From Microvirga terrestris (GTDB lineage Bacteria > Pseudomonadota > Alphaproteobacteria > Rhizobiales > Beijerinckiaceae), in assembly GCF_015694425.1 (NCBI RefSeq), contig NZ_JADQDN010000003.1:310001-374000 (forward strand): 64,000 bases of DNA, in the 5' to 3' direction. Below are positions 63,067-64,000 of the stretch, one piece after another. The notes under the pieces were generated by a model. It had not been told where the DNA came from, made no database searches, and was given only the letters and a program-made list of their open reading frames with translations. Both the position numbers and the translations under genes were made by a program. Numbering within the stretch: position 1 is the stretch's first letter; every line of letters starts with the position of its first letter.

Positions 63067-64000
63067 TCATTCGCTCAAGACCCAGGTATCCTTGGTTCCG
63101 CCGCCCTGGCTCGAATTCACCACGAGGGAGCCTTCCGTCAGCGCCACTCGGGTGAGCCCACCGGGCACGAGCCGTACGCCGTCGCGGCCAGTCAGAACGA
63201 AGGGGCGCAGATCCACATGGCGCGGCGCCAGACCTTTCTCGGTGAAGATGGGGCTCGTTGACAGGGCGAGCGTCGGCTGGGCGATGTAATTGTCCGGGTT
63301 GGCTAGGACCCGCGCCTTGAAGTTTTCGCAAGTCTCCTTCGTCGCATGCGGTCCCACGAGCATGCCGTAGCCGCCCGAGCCGTTGACCTCCTTCACGACA
63401 AGTTCGTGTAGATTATCGAGCACATAGGAGAGTGCCTCCTGCTCGCGGCAGCGCCACGTTGGCACGTTCTTCAGGATGGGCTCCTCGCCCATGTAGAAGC
63501 GCACCATGTCCGGCACATAAGAGTACATGGCCTTGTCGTCGGCAACGCCCGTGCCGGGCGCGTTGGCAATCGCGACATTGCCCGCCCGATAGGCGGCGAT
63601 GAGGCCCGGCACGCCGAGGCCGGAATCGGGGCGGAAGACCAGGGGGTCGAGGAAGTCGTCGTCGATGCGGCTGTAGATCACGTCGACGCGCTTCGGCCCC
63701 TCGGTCGTGCGCATGTAGACCATCTCGTCGCGCACGAAGAGATCGCGCCCTTCGACCAGTTCCACGCCCATGCGGTCGGCCAGGAAGCTGTGCTCGTAAT
63801 AGGCCGAGTTGAGGGAGCCGGGGGTAAGCAGAACGACGGTAGGGTCCCAGGGAGAGCTCGCCGGCGCCACGGATTTGAGGGTGCCCAGAAGCTCATCCAC
63901 GTAGTTCTCGATGGGCCTGATGCGCTGGATGCCGACGAGTTCGGGAAAGAGACGCATCATCACTTCCCGGTTCTCCAGCATGTAGGAGACTCCGGAGGGT
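63067..64000 (-). CDS. Circularly permuted ATP-grasp protein (5' end outside window)
   Basis: The frame stays open to the window edge through [21 protein letters not shown], so the N-terminus is missing and 310 residues are visible. Text such as [39 protein letters not shown] and [13 protein letters not shown] matches the circularly permuted type 2 ATP-grasp family, which makes peptide-like bonds. First gene of the Anbu operon. Confidence 0.93.
   Translation of the reverse strand, partial: PSGVSYMLENREVMMRLFPELVGIQRIRPIENYVDELLGTLKSVAPASSPWDPTVVLLTPGSLNSAYYEHSFLADRMGVELVEGRDLFVRDEMVYMRTTEGPKRVDVIYSRIDDDFLDPLVFRPDSGLGVPGLIAAYRAGNVAIANAPGTGVADDKAMYSYVPDMVRFYMGEEPILKNVPTWRCREQEALSYVLDNLHELVVKEVNGSGGYGMLVGPHATKETCENFKARVLANPDNYIAQPTLALSTSPIFTEKGLAPRHVDLRPFVLTGRDGVRLVPGGLTRVALTEGSLVVNSSQGGGTKDTWVLSE

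Overview
The window is high-GC chromosomal DNA of an alphaproteobacterium of the order Rhizobiales/Hyphomicrobiales. A pigmented Methylobacteriaceae member such as Microvirga or Methylobacterium is the best guess. This is inferred from gene content: the helicase/S4/fdxA/carD/rpoH neighbourhood, the hpnC-hpnD-hpnE C30 isoprenoid operon, and the Anbu operon. No rRNA or other marker fixes the genus.

Layout. 1-7.3 kb: glycan metabolism (truncated GH2 hydrolase, a GH1-RmlD fusion, UDP-galactopyranose mutase, a glycosyltransferase). 7.3-9.0 kb: small genes and an RlpA-like lipoprotein. 9.3-19.6 kb: a carotenoid/squalene cluster with two CrtI/CrtN-type desaturases, a methyltransferase, an acyltransferase, a GT2 glycosyltransferase, a fused HpnC-HpnD squalene synthase, HpnE and IspH. 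Most of its junctions are 4-base overlaps, so it is probably one translationally coupled operon. 19.5-29.6 kb: MATE transporter, amidoligase plus glutamine-amidotransferase pair, a hybrid histidine kinase with a degenerate ATPase domain, a GH3 beta-glucosidase and three membrane proteins.

29.63-48.24 kb is a genomic island of about 18.6 kb in the 3' end of tRNA-Arg(CCT). The intact tRNA lies at the right end, and a 45-bp exact copy of its 3' half marks the left end. Cargo on the left is an operon of three exported hydrolases (GH19/peptidoglycan-binding/metzincin fusion, trypsin-like protease, subtilase), followed by a 35-residue exported Cys-rich peptide. The middle holds a replication module (AlpA-like protein, primase-helicase, iteron-like repeats) and a tyrosine integrase broken by a frameshift and a nonsense codon. 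The right side holds an ABC-three-component (ABC-3C) conflict system, also broken by a frameshift and two amber codons, and an exported SIGPGGG-repeat protein. The island therefore looks like a decaying satellite-type element whose hydrolase operon is still intact.

48.3-64 kb returns to core genome: SNase-like protein, M48 lipoprotein protease, RpoH, CarD, FdxA, S4 protein, Suv3-like helicase, DUF3108 protein, L28, queuosine-precursor transporter, a D-Ala-D-Ala carboxypeptidase, and the Anbu / transglutaminase / alpha-E / ATP-grasp operon, which runs off the right edge.
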